Assembly (NCBI GenBank): GCA_963971285.1
Contig: OZ020250.1
Location: forward strand, 7,300,499-7,364,498
Source of the DNA: Astropecten irregularis
Lineage: Eukaryota; Echinodermata; Asteroidea; Paxillosida; Astropectinidae
DNA length: 64,000 bases
Direction of reading: 5' to 3'
Position numbers and translations under genes: made by a program. A model generated the notes under the pieces. It searched no databases and had not been told where the DNA came from. It saw only the letters and a list, made by a program, of their open reading frames with translations. Position 1 is the first letter of the stretch; each line of letters opens with the position of its first letter. Positions 23,601 to 31,432 of this stretch are shown one piece after another.

Positions 23601-26600
23601 CTATTTTCACTATTTTTCAAAAAAAAAAAAGGTTCCTTCAGCCACAAACAGGGTGAACACCACGCGAATGTTAATCATGAGAAAGCTCACGACCAGACCA
23701 AGCTTCAAGCAAATAACACCAAGTTTACCAAGAAATAAATAACCAACAATGCATTCAACTAAACATGAACGTGAATCTTTGGCGTTGTGGTCTAGCTTTT
23801 GCCCTCCCCTCCACTCATTTATTTACATGGATATGGTCCATAAGATTATCCCACCCCAAATTACCCAAACATACCCCCATGAAACAAAAGTCTACAGGCC
23901 CATTATTTTCGCTGTAAGGGTATAGTACAGGATTGGTAACATACCCAAACAGAAATGTTTACAGATTTACGTTTAACTGTCAGGGTATGGAGATGGGGCT
24001 GGTAGACATATACCGAAAAACAATTTTGATATCAGGTTAAGAGCAAAACCATTTTTTATGTTTTATAACAAAAAGATGTTCACAGGTTTATTTTTTCATG
24101 TTAATTATTATTTTGATCAGGCAATGTGCGAGTGCCGTTATGTGACTTTTACCAATCATGTATTATACTTTCAATCGTATTGAGAAATCGTTTAGTTTTG
24201 TCTTACTGCGTAGTTGCATGTAGATTGGGAGTTTTGGAGATGGGGCTACGAAGCAGAAATCGGGTCAAAAAGATTAGAACACATAACATGGAATAGGATG
24301 TATTTTTTAGAAGCTTACATGTTCTTAAACCTAATATTTTGAAAACTCAAACCTTTTTTAAAGACTCGGATACATTTCCAAAAACCTAATCAAATTTAAC
24401 GACCGAACATATTCAAGTGTCGGATGTTTTTGCGAACCCGATCTTTTGTCAAAATTCGAACATGTTTCCGATTTGGATGAAATTCCAAAAACCTAACATG
24501 TTATTCCGAATCCCACACAAAATAGCTGTAGACATAAAACAACCGTAGACGTAATTCCATCCCATGTTTCAATTCATCCGATTCTGAAAAGCATCCGAAA
24601 CTTTTGACTACCTTCGGACCAGGTTTTTGCCGAGTACCCGAGCCCAGAACTGTTAGTCTTGGAACAAGACGTCGGGGGCAACTCCACGGCCCAAGCCTAC
24701 GGCCAGGGCCACTGTTCAATGCTCTGTGTTGGGGCCTACAAAATTGCACCTCCTGGCTGGTGCTAGTATACTCGTGCCACTATAGTCTGTTGACTCGACA
24801 ACGGCAGTCTTACAGAAATCTGCTTCTTGACAAAAATACTTGGAAAACAATTCTTAATCACGACTCGACGAGGGATGGCCGGTGTGCTATCTGTTGTAGC
24901 CTCAGTCGACTAAATAATCGTTCGATCGTAATAATCTTAGTACATAATAGATGAGACAAACATGGTGAAACAGTTAACCCCAAATGGCGAGTCCGTTGAT
25001 AATTATAATATTCTGCCACCTATGGCAGTAACGTAACACTTATTACAACTAGCTACAACTGGCTCATGACAGTCTTCTATCATGTGACGCTTAGAATGCG
25101 GGATTATAGCTGCGTTTTGTGCGCTGTAAAGGCCCTGTCACTAAATTAAAAAACGGCGAGAAAATCGATAAAGCTCCGTCGAGATAGCATTTGAATAATG
25201 TCTGTCACATCAAGCCGATGTGACTCGCCGGAGCCATACCCAGTATTGAAGTCGGGTACCAACATTCGAGTACCGAGTTTTCCGAGTACACAGTGCCGAG
25301 TATGGGCCTTTTCTGAGTACTTTCTAATCGAGTCCTGGGCCAAAAAAACGAGTTCGAGTGCGGGTCAAGTTCGTGTACAAAGTCATTGAGTACATTGTCA
25401 TTGCGTCATGCGTCCAATAGAGAATGTGATGCGTTTGTGTACATGTACACAACCTGTCACACACATACGATCTGTTCTCGCCTCGTAAATTTGAAAATGC
25501 CCGTGTGATAAACGCTGGTATTTTTGTAGTGTTCTAAAAAAATAGGACAAATTAATAAAAACAAATCTGATTTTTCTTTCGAGTATTTGCAACTGGGCTC
25601 GAGTTCACCGAGTACAATTTGTCGAGTTCGAGGACGAGTTCGAGTACGAAATTACGAGTACGGAGTACGGGCCGACTACTTGTTTTTTGTTTTTTCCAAC
25701 TACTTAAGCGAGTACGGGTCAAGTTCGGGGAAAAGGGTTCAACATATACAGAAGATGTTCTGAACAAAATTTTACTGAAATCTTAAAATGTTATCACAGC
25801 CATGTTCATAAAGCATGCAGTTAATTTCTTCAAATTAAAGTACCTTTTATAATGAAATTTAAATACAAACGTGAACCGTGTTTCATAATTCAAATTAACT
25901 TATATCTTCCAGTTGCATATAATTTGCGTAATTCTTACTTGTATGACTAGTGGCTCAAAGTAGAGTCGGACTCGAGTCTATTTTTTTCTGGGTTTCATGA
26001 CTCGGACTCGAGTCAGATTAAACAAATGACTCGGACTCGGACTCGATCCTACTGACTCGGACTCGACTTGCATGATTTGTGACTAAAAATCGCCAGCTAT
26101 AGATGGGATATGGTCCATTGTTTATACATACATAGTATGTTGAATACTGGGACCGGCATACGAGTCAAAAAGAACTTGACCGGGATTGTGATGTTTTTCT
26201 AAAGACAACAAAATATTGCCACTGAAAATTTTAGTAAAGCATTTAATTGTTTAACAAGCATTCTGTCCTGCTTATTAAAAAAAGGAATGAAACAAATTGA
26301 TCATTCCTAAGAGGAATTATATCAATTTTAATAAAGATTCTAATTTTGCAAAACTGTTAATGTAATGTTAATACTTGACTGAATCTAAACAACTGAAAGG
26401 GTATTAAGAGTAATTTGTTTAGGTACGTACACATCTAAAACGCATACTTTACATTGGTTTTCGTCAAGTATTGTATGGACAACTTGCAAAACGCGTACCT
26501 TCATTGAAATATACATAAGTCCTCTTTTATTTTTATCATTAAGATAAATTATATAACATACTATTGAAGCAGTGTGATCTAATGTATTCTGTATACATGT

Positions 26601-27176
26601 TTTTGCATTGATTAACACAAAAGTCTCCGTTCCTATACGAGAGGAGAATTAGACCTTTGTGTTATATGATGTCCATGTTGATGTCAGCAAGCTTACATTT
26701 TGTTGCAGTTGTGCAGTGTTTTGAGTTTTAGGGGAAATTAAGAGGTGAGTTAATGACACAGCGAATAACACCCTACTTACCCCACATAACTGAAAGTTAA
26801 CGGGGCATACGTATTCACTGCCGAGTCGCAGCAAAAGTGGGCCACATTGTGACTTATTTGCTCAGTGAAAACGGCAATTAAAATTCAAGAAAATACGAAA
26901 TTCGAATTGGGAGGGGTTACTGATTTGTAGTAATGCATTTCTTTGAATGGTTAAAATAATTTTAGAACTATTTTAAACCATTACTTTGAATTTATACATG
27001 AGCCCAAAACGTATTTCAATCAGCTTTCTTTATTTAAATGATTCGAAGAGAGCAACAAATGTCAATTTGAATGAAAACTCACCCGTCGCCGTATTGCCTG
27101 GCGTTGCCATCAGAAACAAGGCAAGAACCACCCAGCCGAATGACCGCACATCTGCACCCCACATGAGCCTCATCAT
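8406..27176 (-). CDS. Gene A: secreted protein with signal peptide, two CTLDs and a PAN domain
   Basis: Proposed exons in order are 27176-27083 (signal peptide), 12597-12396 and 11754-11534 (first CTLD), 10922-10857 (22-residue linker), 10748-10559 and 9908-9688 (second CTLD), 9037-9008 (10-residue linker) and 8662-8406 (PAN, stop). Lengths total 1281 bases, giving 426 residues with all phases compatible. Both CTLDs have the long-form six-Cys layout. Their sugar motif reads QPN rather than EPN or QPD, and WND is FQD, so calcium-dependent sugar binding is doubtful. Its modules match CTLD2 and CTLD3 of gene B; a relic of CTLD1 lies at 12828-12889. Linking the distant signal exon across about 14.5 kb is inference from phase, position and similarity to the exon at 54360. 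Confidence 0.75.
9008..9037 (-). CDS. Gene A exon: 10-residue linker
   Basis: A 30-base phase 1-1 exon with a TTTCAG acceptor and GTAAG donor encodes about EPTTKDSCSN. It has the same length, phase and lone Cys as the linkers in D, B and C but a diverged sequence, which supports it being a real exon under constraint. Confidence 0.72.
9197..9375. mobile_element. tRNA-derived SINE turned into an inverted repeat
   Basis: The centre carries TTGGTAGAGCGCCTGTACGG and a B box GGTTCGAATCC. The arms 9231-9270 and 9317-9356 are complementary (GGAGCGGGATTCGAA against TTCGAATCCCGCTCC, then the TTTGTTCAC tail). The outer left end is the reverse complement of the family tail AGTTTCCCTTGTGGTTAT. It lies in the gene A intron between the second CTLD and the linker exon. 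Confidence 0.65.
9450..9500. repeat. Poly-pyrimidine / poly-C / poly-G hairpin tract
   Basis: A CTTT run is followed by about 11 C, a short spacer and then about 13 G, which could fold back on itself. It lies in a gene A intron. Confidence 0.6.
9688..9908 (-). CDS. Gene A exon: second CTLD, C-half
   Basis: A CCAACAG acceptor leads into NNNAYWIGQNDREEEG. The exon holds QPNDDGSQDC, LFQDKDC and FTLCKLKIG, and ends ATAG before GTGTGT, phase 1. The motif order and Cys spacing are those of a CTLD C-half. QPN and FQD depart from the classical calcium-site residues. Confidence 0.87.
10165..10375. mobile_element. Decayed tRNA-derived SINE copy
   Basis: It shares TTGAAACGTGAACAA and TTGACTGGAGC with the element at 9197-9375 and ends in CAGTTTCCCTTGTGGTTAT, like the copies at 18185-18345 and 63905-64000. 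The tRNA-like body is largely lost. Confidence 0.55.
10559..10748 (-). CDS. Gene A exon: second CTLD, N-half
   Basis: After a CCATCAG acceptor (phase 1) it encodes ACSDLRPGAFGSVAKPGMCY, then WESAVEYCQGEGW, and ends RHRDFK with a GTAAG donor (phase 2). The first two Cys form the long-form CTLD N-terminal pair and the third is the core Cys. Confidence 0.87.
10857..10922 (-). CDS. Gene A exon: 22-residue linker
   Basis: A 66-base phase 1-1 exon (CTCTGCAG acceptor, GTAAGT donor) encodes DPEPTRDPLTRCNGSALPRE and two more residues. Gene B has an equal-length exon at 33345-33410. Pro-rich with one Cys, it separates the two CTLDs. Confidence 0.8.
11262..11350 (-). pseudogene. Decayed partial duplicate of a CTLD C-half exon
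   Basis: The sequence from ACTGCCCACTGGAGGTATAC to GCTGTTG repeats most of 11672-11760, the 5' part of the live exon about 400 bases away. The copy of the WIGQND region is substituted and contains a stop, and the exon's 3' half is absent. It abuts the trinucleotide-rich tract at 11350-11510. Confidence 0.7.
11350..11510. repeat. Imperfect CAA/CAG/GGCAAC microsatellite
   Basis: Runs of AAC, AGC and GGC triplets (for example AGGAGCAGCAGCAGCAAAAG) separate the decayed CTLD fragment from the live CTLD exon. Alanine/valine-rich and Asn/Ser-rich open frames across it are by-products of the triplets. Confidence 0.75.
11534..11754 (-). CDS. Gene A exon: first CTLD, C-half
   Basis: A CCAACAG acceptor leads to KNSGYWIGQNDREQEGDY, then QPNGASGQNC, CFQDKDC and YTLCKLKIG, with a GTACGT donor (phase 1). 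It is most similar to the second CTLD of gene B at 33900-34120. Confidence 0.88.
12205..12319. mobile_element. 115-base palindromic element
   Basis: ATGGCGTGCAAAGTTAACAT at the left is mirrored by the right end GCTAACTTTGCACGCCAT with one or two differences, and the centre is itself a near-inverted GAGATATC repeat. Such a hairpin is typical of a tiny foldback or MITE element. It lies in the intron splitting the first gene A CTLD. Confidence 0.65.
12396..12597 (-). CDS. Gene A exon: first CTLD, N-half
   Basis: A GACCAG acceptor (phase 1) leads to DCRDILPSAFSNPLVPGVCY, then FQAAVDFCRSLSGGSW and WNIDNF before a GTAAG donor (phase 2). It is the closest relative of the exon at 34415-34616, so it corresponds to CTLD2 of gene B. 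Confidence 0.88.
12828..12889 (-). pseudogene. Relic of the CTLD1 N-half exon lost from gene A
   Basis: An acceptor-like TTATCAG is followed in frame by VSSNPAVSCSDIHDEAFGDQ and then a stop. Gene B has VSCSDIHVEAFGNQ at the equivalent place in its intact CTLD1 exon (36063-36312), and the flanking intron sequence also aligns for about 60 bases. The rest of the exon and its C-half are missing, so gene A appears to have lost CTLD1 by deletion. Confidence 0.75.
12895..13660. other. Gene A intron 1 (3' part), no further exons seen
   Basis: AT-rich sequence with no CTLD, linker or transposon motif recognised, apart from the edge of the relic exon. Confidence 0.5.
13664..14040 (-). mobile_element. 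Decayed copy of the TTAA-type interspersed element
   Basis: Blocks such as GTATGTTTCCACCAGCACCA match, in reverse, the copies near 14950, 18730, 23990 and 30310. The left end reads TTTAAAGGTACAATACA like the element at 55218. Confidence 0.5.
14641..15165 (+). mobile_element. TTAA-type interspersed element, interrupted
   Basis: The family blocks AACCAAACAGAAATG and GTTCACAGATTTACGTATAA are neighbours in other copies (near 23950) but are split here by the palindromic element at 14672-14904. Downstream blocks GATGGTGCTGGTAGAAACAT and GTGTATTTATCCG continue the family. Confidence 0.6.
14672..14904. mobile_element. Palindromic MITE with near-perfect 8-base target duplication
   Basis: The ends ATGGTGGCTTTAAAGGGAC and GTCCCTTTAAAGTCACCAT are inverted repeats, and the interior repeats TTGACGCCAATA on both arms, so most of the element can fold on itself. 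The flanks AGAAATGT and AGTAATGT agree at 7 of 8 bases. Its insertion splits the TTAA-type element around it, so it is the younger of the two. Confidence 0.75.
15165..16270. other. Gene A intron 1, nothing recognised
   Basis: I see no exon or clear repeat border. A short string ACGGATTCCATG recurs near 16018 and 16081. Confidence 0.45.
16288..16420 (+). repeat. GACGGT/GACGGC minisatellite
   Basis: Hexamer-like units GACGGTGACGGT, then GACGGCGACGGC, repeat with interruptions and read as Thr/Val-rich or Arg-rich frames that are not genes. The array abuts the left arm of the inverted repeat at 16470-16920. Confidence 0.75.
16470..16920. repeat. Long inverted repeat (foldback) with about 180-base arms
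   Basis: The left arm (about 16470-16650) contains AAAGAGAGTCTTTTTGATGA and the right arm (about 16745-16918) contains its reverse complement TCATCAAAAAGACTCTCTTT. Complementarity continues outward through TAATCATTAAATTACTTGAC and inward through the GCTCAACCCGCAAGCTACCC block. The spacer is about 90 bases. A foldback transposon is the simplest reading. Confidence 0.75.
17300..17325 (+). repeat. Poly-G run
   Basis: A run of about 19 G preceded by GGTTGGT could form a G-quadruplex, or may simply be a hard-to-sequence homopolymer. Confidence 0.6.
17740..19490. repeat. Large inverted repeat with about 450-base arms, left arm split by a SINE
   Basis: Blocks on the left (GAAACTCTCTTCATTTATTG near 17808, TTGCATACAAAAATAAAGAG near 17876, CTTTCCACCAATCC near 18404) reappear as complements on the right (near 19465, 19390 and 19155). 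The order is mirrored, so one element folds on itself around a loop of roughly 560 bases. The left arm is interrupted at about 18060-18345 by SINE sequence. The loop (18660-19020) is a TTAA-type element copy. Confidence 0.65.
18185..18345 (+). mobile_element. tRNA-derived SINE
   Basis: The head has an RNA polymerase III A box TGGCTCAGTTGG (18190-18201) and a B box GGTTCGAATCC (18235-18245) at tRNA-like spacing. The tail runs TTTGTTCACTTTTAAATGAC and CAGTTTCCCTTGTGGTTATT. Related copies are at 9197-9375, 10165-10375 and 63905-64000. The extra bases between the boxes and the shared non-tRNA tail argue against a working tRNA gene. Confidence 0.75.
19563..20272. mobile_element. GCGTA-rich element with inverted ends, split by a second element
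   Basis: The left end AAGCCCGTTTCACACCGG pairs with the right end CCGGTGTGAAAGAGGCTTTA. The interior is full of GCGTAG and TGCGTA words in both orientations. The hAT-like element at 19961-20198 sits inside it. Confidence 0.7.
19961..20198. mobile_element. G-rich hAT-like MITE nested in the GCGTA element
   Basis: The ends TAGTGGCGGATCTAG and TAGATCCACCACTG are inverted repeats (the first base has probably mutated from C). The interior has several runs of 10-24 G or C. The ends resemble the CAGTGGCG termini at 28567 and 52712, but no clean target duplication is visible. Confidence 0.6.
20418..20837. mobile_element. MITE with TAGTCTGGTTCCC ends
   Basis: The left end TAGTCTGGTTCCC and the right end GGGAACCAGACCA are inverted. 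Interior blocks (GTCATGTGACC, TCGTCCAACTACGGATAG, GCAGACATGACAGCTG) match, in reverse order and strand, the element at 53004-53525. A clean target duplication is not seen here. Confidence 0.65.
20890..21520 (+). repeat. Local duplication, copy 1
   Basis: Shared blocks with 22780-23735 include TCTCCAAAGATGCT, ATAATTCTCAACCA, ACCATAAACCACACA, TATGTCAAGGATTTCTC and CACGCGAATGTTAATCATGA in the same order. No coding function is seen. This copy lacks the TTAA element present in copy 2 and so serves as its empty site. Confidence 0.75.
21527..22318. mobile_element. Palindromic element with about 190-base arms
   Basis: The left arm (21527-21715) starts AACCTAATGTTTT and the right arm (22120-22318) ends AAAACATTAGGTT. 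Matching inner words are CGAACATGTTTCCGATTT and its complement region, and AATTCCAAAAACCT against AGTTTTTGGAATT. A single decayed arm is at 24315-24600. The left border is at the point where the paralogous copy near 23731 continues without it. Confidence 0.7.
22610..22768 (+). repeat. Two tandem 80-base units
   Basis: AACCTCCCTAACATCGGATC starts at 22610 and again at 22690, with the whole unit repeated. Each unit ends in an alternating purine-pyrimidine stretch (CGTATACGCGTATACG in the first). Confidence 0.85.
22780..23735 (+). repeat. Local duplication, copy 2
   Basis: Counterpart of 20890-21520 in the same orientation. It differs mainly by the inserted TTAA element at 23160-23524. Confidence 0.75.
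23160..23524. mobile_element. TTAA-targeting MITE (piggyBac-like insertion signature)
   Basis: The terminal inverted repeats AGGGATGGTACAGAA and TTCTGTACCATCCCT are perfect over 15 bases. The element is flanked by TTAA on both sides (23156-23159 and 23525-23528). The duplicate locus near 21320 has a single TTAA in the same context (TGTATTGTATTAAGCTGCAC), an unoccupied site. It is non-autonomous, with no transposase frame. Only the TTAA duplication suggests piggyBac; the ends are not the usual piggyBac start. Confidence 0.85.
23915..24200 (+). mobile_element. Decayed TTAA-type element copy
   Basis: GGTATAGTACAGGATTGGTA, AACAGAAATGTTTACAGATT and TATACCGAAAAACAATTTTG match the family. The right end is not clear. 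Confidence 0.5.
24310..24600 (+). repeat. Single arm of the 21527-22318 palindromic element
   Basis: AAACCTAATATTTTGA, AACGACCGAACATATTCAAG and CGAACATGTTTCCGATTT follow the order of the left arm at 21527-21715. The rest of the element is missing. Confidence 0.6.
24600..25180. other. Gene A intron 1, GC-richer patch, unidentified
   Basis: The stretch 24600-24780 is richer in G and C than its surroundings and is open in more than one frame, but I recognise no domain, splice pattern or transposon motif in it. Confidence 0.4.
25240..26085. repeat. GAGTAC and ACTCGG word clusters
   Basis: GAGTAC, GAGTTCGAGT and GGGTCAAGTTCG recur from 25240 to 25740. A second patch at 25965-26070 repeats GACTCGGACTCG. 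The same vocabulary is found at 4380-4960 and 56345-56535, which points to a dispersed repeat with a hexamer-rich core. Confidence 0.55.
26090..27080. other. Gene A intron 1, 5' end; nothing recognised
   Basis: AT-rich sequence leading up to the signal-exon donor. No repeat border or exon was found. Confidence 0.45.
27083..27176 (-). CDS. Gene A first coding exon: signal peptide
   Basis: The reading is MMRLMWGADVRSFGWVVLAL and onward through FLMATPGNTATG, a hydrophobic core followed by a likely signal-peptidase site near TPGNTA. It ends ACGG before a GTGAGT donor in phase 1, the phase needed by the CTLD N-half exons. The exon at 54360-54444 shares MWG, WLVLAL-like core and PG. ATG at 27176 or 27173 is chosen because this is where similarity to the other exon begins; an upstream in-frame ATG at 27212 is possible. 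Confidence 0.72.
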
Positions 27177-27179
27177 CCG

Positions 27180-28510
27180 TAGTGGTTTGAAGCAAAGCTC
27201 CATGCAGACCACAAAGAGGTTGGCACCTTTGCCACCACAGTGAAGTCAAAGATAAAGGCCTAAACTTGTCTTGATCAGCACGATTATCAGTGGTATCAGA
27301 TCTAACACACCTCCAGCATGCCTGATACCGCTCAGCACTGATATGATCTGATGGCATCAGCAAAACTCAAACCGACACGTCATCATACTACGGATGCGTA
27401 TTTAGGACATGGCTGAACATTGGCTGACAATGTCGCCCTTGCGGAAAAGTATTTCGCCTCCGGAAACTGGGATCGGGGAAATATGCAATAATATGGAGGT
27501 AATGCTGAATATATATCCGTCCGGTTAAAATGCTAATTGCCTGGGCGAAAAAGAGGGTCTTTTTTCCTTTTTATTTGTTCAGTCATGTCTGAAATATAGT
27601 AATACCTTTGCCTCGGCTAGCGATTTTGTGTTTATGTACCGCGCAAATTCGCCACATCTGCTAATTTTGGTTTTCAGCAGAGCGGCTTCGACATTGTGAG
27701 AATGTTCTTAAATTAAATATAAACAGATACATACCTGTTTTGAAAGTCTTTGTCTATTTTTCATTAACTTCATTGTTCTTTTCACCTTTTTCCATTTTGT
27801 CATTCTCTTTTTTTGTTTCACGTTTCTTTGCTTCACCATTTTCAAATATTTCACCGTTCTGGTCATTGGTGGATCTTGGAGAAATAGCTGTATACATGGC
27901 GGTTACTGTGCAGTTCTACACATGAATGCTGGAACGCCGACTGCGGGACAACTCGAGACAATTCGACCGCAGCGTGCCTGCCAGGGTCCATTTGGCCGTC
28001 TGCCATGGCCGAACTGAGGATGCGGCCCGAATATGCCGTCTCTCTTAAGACCCTTGAGCGGCCCTTTTTGTCCTAGTTACTAATATCAGACTATTATTTC
28101 CCGTCAGTGCCACTTATAATTCAGATATAGTTAAACATTGCATCACATCGGCAGATATGGGGGTCAGGCTTGCGGCGGGTTGTTTTTGCTGTCGAGCTGT
28201 CTCGGAGTCGAGTTGCCTTTGCAAACTTGGTGAATCAGTCCATCTTCTAAAATGAGAGGCCTGCGGGAAGTACACAACATTGGGTTGTATTTTTCTTAAC
28301 ACACATTTTGCAAGGTTGATGTGTATGATGTACAGCAGCAGCAACAACAACAACTGCTTTAACTGAAACCCAACCAAAAAAATCCATACTAGACAGTAAG
28401 ATAGGGTACTGATCTTTTATTGCTTCCATTTCCAAACATCAGAGCAAAAACATTATCAAATGAAATCAGATTTTGATTGAAATCAAACCCTTTTCAGAAT
28501 ACATGTAACG
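27180..28510. other. Upstream region of gene A; no gene seen
   Basis: It should contain the 5' UTR and promoter of gene A if the signal exon is correct. I see no convincing TATA box or initiator. Open frames here have no recognisable domain. Confidence 0.4.
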
Positions 28511-28800
28511 TAAGGTAATGTAACGCAACGTAATATGACACGTAACGTAACGTAACGGTGTGTAGCCAGTGGCGTCGCCAAGGGGGGGCCAGGGGGGGGG
28601 GGGGGTGGGGGGCACGTGGCCCCCCTGGAAAACCTTGTGCCCCCCCGCGATATAATATATATTGTAATGGTGCCCCCCTAACAATTGCAAGTGCCCCCCT
28701 TGTGCCCCCCCAGACTCAAAAGTCTGGTGACGCCACTGTGTGTAGCGTGACGTAACACAGTGTATAGTAACGCAAACGTAACGCAACGCAACGTCATGAC
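28510..28800 (+). repeat. ACGTAACG-type simple satellite hosting a hAT-like element
   Basis: ACGTAACGTAACG and ACGCAACG words flank the element at 28567-28738. A shorter version of the same tract is at 58190-58250 in the duplicated segment. Confidence 0.65.
28567..28738. mobile_element. G-rich hAT-like MITE with exact 8-base target duplication
   Basis: The ends CAGTGGCGTCGCCA and TGGTGACGCCACTG are near-perfect inverted repeats. TGTGTAGC occurs directly before (28559-28566) and directly after (28739-28746), the 8-base duplication expected of hAT transposases. The interior has long G and C runs. The second copy is at 52712-52911 in the opposite orientation. Confidence 0.85.
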
Positions 28801-31175
28801 ACGTACAGTACATATGTTTCTAATTCACGATTTATAATGAGAATCTGACCATACAATGAGGGTGTTGCTGCATTATAGTGCACTGTAGTTAAGCTAGTGT
28901 AATAAGCTGAAATATTGTGAGCACCCTGACATATCAACCATGTTTGGCTTTTATGACCTCCTTGTCTTTCGTGGGAAGCATATTGCAACCCTTCACCTGT
29001 CCAAATCCGAACATTTTACCCGTGTTTACGTATACATTGACAGCTCGCCTATTAACTATGCATTGAATAAACGCAAACAGAGTATGATAAATTTTAATCC
29101 AATAAAAATGAAAAAAAAATGTAATAAATAATAAGTAATCAAATAATTAAAACAAATCCTTTTCAATCTGGCTAGTATTCTGTACATAAAAAGCAATAAC
29201 TAAAAAGCACCGAGCCTAAAACACACTTCAATTTATCGTCGGAAACAAGACTTTCTAGTAAGCGACTTTCTTAATAATATTAATCTGAAGAAAAACAATT
29301 ATGATCAATCTTTGAGTTGAAATCTCGTACATGTAATGCCAGTAACAAGAATAGTGTCCCATCATCAACTCTTGATCAATTTTTCACGAATTCGACTTCG
29401 TGACTGATATTTTTTAGCAGTGTGTTATTTAAATTCAAATAATGACATTTCCTCTTGACCAGAACAGTAGAGGTGACAACTATTTGGGGGTTTCATAAAC
29501 GAATATGTCTGACATAATAATACTCTGTATTCAGTGTCGTGTTTTGTACTGTTACAGTAAAAAAAAAGAGTACCAAATAATCAAAAAAAACCGTACATTT
29601 CCATTATTATAGCCATAAAACACCAATAAATAGTAAAACATTTTGATTTATACAATTATATAACGTACTTGTGTGCTGCTATAATTATTTACCATACCAA
29701 AGGAGAGTATTATTACTAAATTTCAAACTTGAAATGAAAATGAAGATGTACTTTGCTTCATTTATCTTCTGTCTTTCAATCAGATTTATACAACCTTTTG
29801 GACACCTACTCGGCTTACCTGTGGGATATGTGGAACCAGGCTTGAGGCCAGGCTTGAAAATGATTTTGCTACTGCCATTCGAGCCTCCAATGATACGATA
29901 CGCAATACGAAGGGATCAGGCCACATGAGGGAAACCGGAAGGGAACCCTCCAGCTTTGCCATGTGTCTGATGCCCTTTATTTCACCCAGGACACAAAATG
30001 ACGGTGGCAAAATAAATCCGAAGTCTACCCTTAAGCCTCATTGTGTAAAGGCCCAGAGTCAATTTCATTCGTACTCTCCCTAGTTTGTTCGTGCATTCTA
30101 CATAAATCCTTACTTCAAGACAAATTCAACAACTGTATTTCACAATAAAAATTTGTATAAATACATAATAGGGCCAAACAGCATTGCATTACCCGGATAA
30201 AAGACTTCATGTTACATCACGAGCTTAAAATGTACTTTACAGGATCGGTAACGTACCCAGATAGAAAGGCTCACAAATTTAAGTATAACTTTCAGGGTGA
30301 AAAGATGCTGCTGATAGAAACACACCGTTAAACTATTTCCGCCTGAAATAGTGTATTTATTCATTAGTAAGTAAAACAAAGACCGAAAACGATTTTGATC
30401 TCTGGTTAAGATAAAAACCATTCTTTGTGTTTTACAAAGATAATTGAGTCGGTATTTAGCTCTTTTCTCGTGACTCAGATAACCGATTGAGCTCACACAT
30501 CCAAATGTGTGTTATTGTATGTATATTTTGATTAAACAAAGTGTGAGTGCTGTTCTGTGACATTTACCAATCATGCATTATACCTCTTGATAAGACGATC
30601 AAAATACGAGCATAATTACACATGCTAACACTTTTCAGCACACAATTTTTAAGGCACATTATTCGCAATATTTAAAACGTATCTACACGCAGGGATGTGA
30701 ACAACTGTATAATAAACGACGTTTTAAATCTAAGATTAAATCTCTGAATTTGCGTGTAATCCTTTACATGAAATATGTGCATATCCTACTAAGCGTTAAT
30801 TAACCATTATTAATAGTATCACAATTATATCACGCAGAGCAAACATAAAGATTGTCATGCTGAACCCCTTAACATACGTTTTGTTTCATATTAATGCATC
30901 ACTGAGCATTTACTTATATTCTGGGAAAAGTCAATTGTTCCTACCATTACAATTGAGTGACAACTACATGTACCACTAAGATGACCACAACTGTCACTCA
31001 ATTGCAATGGTATAGCAAAATTGACTTTTCAAGACAATCAGTAATTGCACGGTGATGCATCAATGAATTGCAATGCAATTTTGTCAGAATTTACTCAGTG
31101 AGATAGTGAATTCAAAAGACTAAGTAGCTGAAAACAAACAATTTCTTTCACATAAGAGATTCAAATCAAGCTTTC

Positions 31176-31432
31176 CTATGCTTTGTTGTAGACCTCGCTT
31201 CCAGCTCTGTAAACTAAGGCATACACGTTGAGAGGCTTGCTACAGAGCAAGCAGTTATCCTCATTCCCAGAGGTCAAGAAGCCGAAGCTCAGGCAGCCAG
31301 CCTCCATAGAGCAGTCCCGTGCACACTGGACTCTGGTCTTGACACGGTAGCTGGGAGTTAGTACGTCTTCTGGGCGACAGGTGGCGTCCGCAGAGAGGAA
31401 CAGGAATTTACCGGGTCGTGATGGGGATATAT
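31176..31432 (-). CDS. Gene B terminal exon: PAN/apple-like domain and stop
   Basis: It enters in phase 1 after an ATACCAG acceptor and ends at a TAG at 31178-31176. It encodes ISPSRPGKFLFLSADATC, QCARDCSMEAGC, DNCLLC and VYNKA, with six Cys. It is almost identical to gene C over the whole exon. Confidence 0.88.

Noticed and set aside
24501-24954. Possible unrelated gene in the GC-richer patch
   Set aside because: Frames on both strands are short, end without splice signals that fit and match no domain I know.
29786-30010. Possible minus-strand exon conserved in both duplicate segments (also 59283-59507)
   Set aside because: There is a donor-like CAG/GTAAGC at about 29821 with a phase-1 frame, but one copy has a stop upstream in that frame, and conservation is no higher than for the rest of the duplicated segment.
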